From NCBI GenBank assembly GCA_004299545.1, contig SCRB01000620.1, forward strand, positions 1 to 6,494: a stretch of DNA of 6,494 nucleotides, written 5' to 3'. The translations under genes were made by a program, and so were the position numbers. Below the pieces are notes generated by a model. That model had not been told where the DNA came from. It made no database searches and saw nothing but the letters and a program-made list of their open reading frames with translations. Each line of letters opens with the position of its first letter. Position 1 is the stretch's first letter. The stretch is from Rhizobiaceae bacterium. Its GTDB lineage: Bacteria; Pseudomonadota; Alphaproteobacteria; Rhizobiales; Rhizobiaceae. This document shows positions 5,432-6,494 of the stretch, one piece after another.

Positions 5432-6400
5432 TTACCGGTCCGGGACGAAGGCACGGCCGAGCGAAGCGGGCGTGTTCATCATGGTCAGCCTGCGGTTGCG
5501 GGAAATCAGGACAAGTACCACTACCGTCGCCAGATACGGCAGAGAAGACAGAAACTGCGACGGGATTGCCTTGACGGTCGCGAGCAGCCAGTAGATCGGG
5601 CCGGGCAGGAAGGTCATGTCGGGCATGCTGAGCGCCTGGATGTTCAATTGCGCGATGGTGATCGCGCCGAAGAGATAAGCGCCAGCAAACACCCGCCATG
5701 GCCGCCAGGAGGCAAAAACCACCAGCGCCAGCGCGATCCAGCCACGCCCCGCGCTCATATTCTCCACCCATTGCGGCGTATAGACGAGCGTGAGTTGCGC
5801 ACCCGCCAGGCCGGCGCAGGCACCGCCGAACAGCACGGCGAGATAGCGGATGCCAATGACCGGGATGCCGAGCGCGTGGGCGGAGCCGTGGTTGTCGCCG
5901 ATCGAGCGCAAGGTCAGTCCCGCCCGCGTGCGGAACAGGAACCACGACACCGCAACGACAAGAATGATGGAAATATAGAAGAGCGGATCCTCGCCGAAGA
6001 GGAGATGCCCGACGAGCGGCAGGTCGGTGAGGCCCGGAATATGGAGGGAGCCGAGCCGAAGACCCGGCCGGCCGACATAGGATTCGCCGAGCATGCCCGA
6101 CAGGCCGGTGCCGAGAAGCGTCAGCGCCAGGCCGGTCGCCACCTGGTTGGTGACGAGGGTAAGCGTGAGAAAGGCGAAGAGAAGCGAGAAGAGTGCGCCG
6201 ACAATCAGGGCGGCGAAGACGCCGAGCCACGCCGAACCGGTCATCTGCGCGGCAGCGAAACCGCTGACGGCACCCATCAGCATCATGCCTTCGACGCCGA
6301 GATTGAGGACGCCCGAGCGTTCCACCACGAGTTCCCCCATCCCGGCGAGGAGAAGCGGAGTGGAGGCGGTGGCAATCGTGAGCAGGATGGCTTCAAGCAT
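5432..6400 (-). CDS. ABC transporter permease, BPD_transp_2 family (NupQ/YufQ-like)
   Basis: This 322-residue inner-membrane protein is one of the two channel subunits of the importer served by the BMP-family binding protein. It belongs to the branched-chain amino acid/ribose/nucleoside permease family (BPD_transp_2). Hydrophobic segments lie at about 4-22, 34-52, 58-83, 88-104, 140-156, 183-205, 219-233, 236-256 and 287-301. The ERSGVLNLGVEGMMLMGA stretch (27-44) is the family's N-terminal signature. The loop LRSIGDNHGSAHALGIPV (164-181) is the cytoplasmic coupling region that contacts the ATPase. Its ATG overlaps the stop codon of the upstream permease by 8 bp (6393-6400), which implies translational coupling. 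A G-rich stretch about 12 bases upstream is too far off to be an ideal ribosome binding site. It is shorter than typical partner permeases, as expected for the second (NupQ-type) subunit. Confidence 0.93.
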   Translation of the reverse strand: MLEAILLTIATASTPLLLAGMGELVVERSGVLNLGVEGMMLMGAVSGFAAAQMTGSAWLGVFAALIVGALFSLLFAFLTLTLVTNQVATGLALTLLGTGLSGMLGESYVGRPGLRLGSLHIPGLTDLPLVGHLLFGEDPLFYISIILVVAVSWFLFRTRAGLTLRSIGDNHGSAHALGIPVIGIRYLAVLFGGACAGLAGAQLTLVYTPQWVENMSAGRGWIALALVVFASWRPWRVFAGAYLFGAITIAQLNIQALSMPDMTFLPGPIYWLLATVKAIPSQFLSSLPYLATVVVLVLISRNRRLTMMNTPASLGRAFVPDR

Positions 6401-6494
6401 GGGAGACGGCAGCCTTCCCCCCTGCCCGTTCGCGCGAACGGACGAACCGGATCTGGTAGAGGATGAGCGTATCGCTGGCGAGCACGAAGAAAAG
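6393..6494 (-). CDS. C-terminal end of the first ABC permease (partial)
   Basis: The minus-strand frame entering at the right edge encodes 33 residues: a hydrophobic stretch (LFFVLASDTLILYQI), then a basic tail (RFVRSRERAGGKAAV) and a TGA at 6393-6395. This is the last membrane segment and cytoplasmic tail expected of the partner permease (NupP/YufP-like) encoded just before the NupQ-type subunit. Its end overlaps the next gene's start in the sequence ATGCTTGA. The rest of the gene, and probably an ATP-binding subunit gene, lie to the right. The identification rests on position, overlap and this short tail, since no domain signature is inside the window. Confidence 0.75.
   Translation of the reverse strand, partial: LFFVLASDTLILYQIRFVRSRERAGGKAAVSHA

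Noticed and set aside
5288..6466. Long plus-strand open frame of 392 codons opposite the permease gene
   Set aside because: It runs antisense to a well-supported permease and binding-protein start. Its protein is a string of Arg, Glu, Gly and Pro with no domain, as expected for a shadow frame in GC-rich DNA.
1..6494. CRISPR array, tRNA or rRNA genes
   Set aside because: I saw no regularly spaced repeats and no tRNA or rRNA signature on either strand.

Overview
The window looks like chromosomal DNA of a member of the Rhizobiales (Rhizobium, Agrobacterium or Sinorhizobium type). Three things suggest this: high G+C (116 of 180 bases, 64%, in three sampled lines of rimO), the rhizobial character of the encoded proteins, and intergenic palindromes of the RIME1 kind known from rhizobia. 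The species cannot be named from the sequence alone.

Layout from left to right: (1) A minus-strand gene for a lipid-anchored GH25 muramidase (47-1063), with a RIME-like hairpin (1-45) directly after its stop codon. (2) A 431-base stretch between the muramidase start and the next coding region. It holds a complete two-palindrome RIME1-like element (1197-1298) and a segment that could fold into a branched RNA (1326-1419). (3) A compact 511-bp cassette (1452-1962) with near-perfect terminal inverted repeats and an 8-bp flanking direct repeat. Its only gene, on the minus strand, encodes a RidA-family protein; there is no transposase. The cassette has lower G+C (198 of 360 bases counted, 55%) and lies upstream of rimO. 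(4) rimO on the plus strand (2129-3442), which modifies ribosomal protein S12. It converges with (5) a glutathione S-transferase gene on the minus strand (3452-4087). (6) The distal end of a minus-strand ABC importer operon: the tail of a first permease (6393-6494, cut by the window edge), a second permease (5432-6400, overlapping the first by 8 bp) and a BMP-family periplasmic binding protein (4248-5315). A strong rho-independent terminator (4195-4222) ends the operon.

The muramidase, rimO, transferase and importer are ordinary chromosomal genes with no evident shared pathway. The importer genes form one transport system, probably for nucleosides or related compounds; its ATPase and the rest of the first permease should lie beyond the right edge. 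The most unusual part is the inverted-repeat cassette. It resembles a mobile insertion cassette in which an enamine/imine-deaminase-like gene occupies the place of a transposase, and the encoded protein lacks the arginine that defines catalytically active RidA enzymes.
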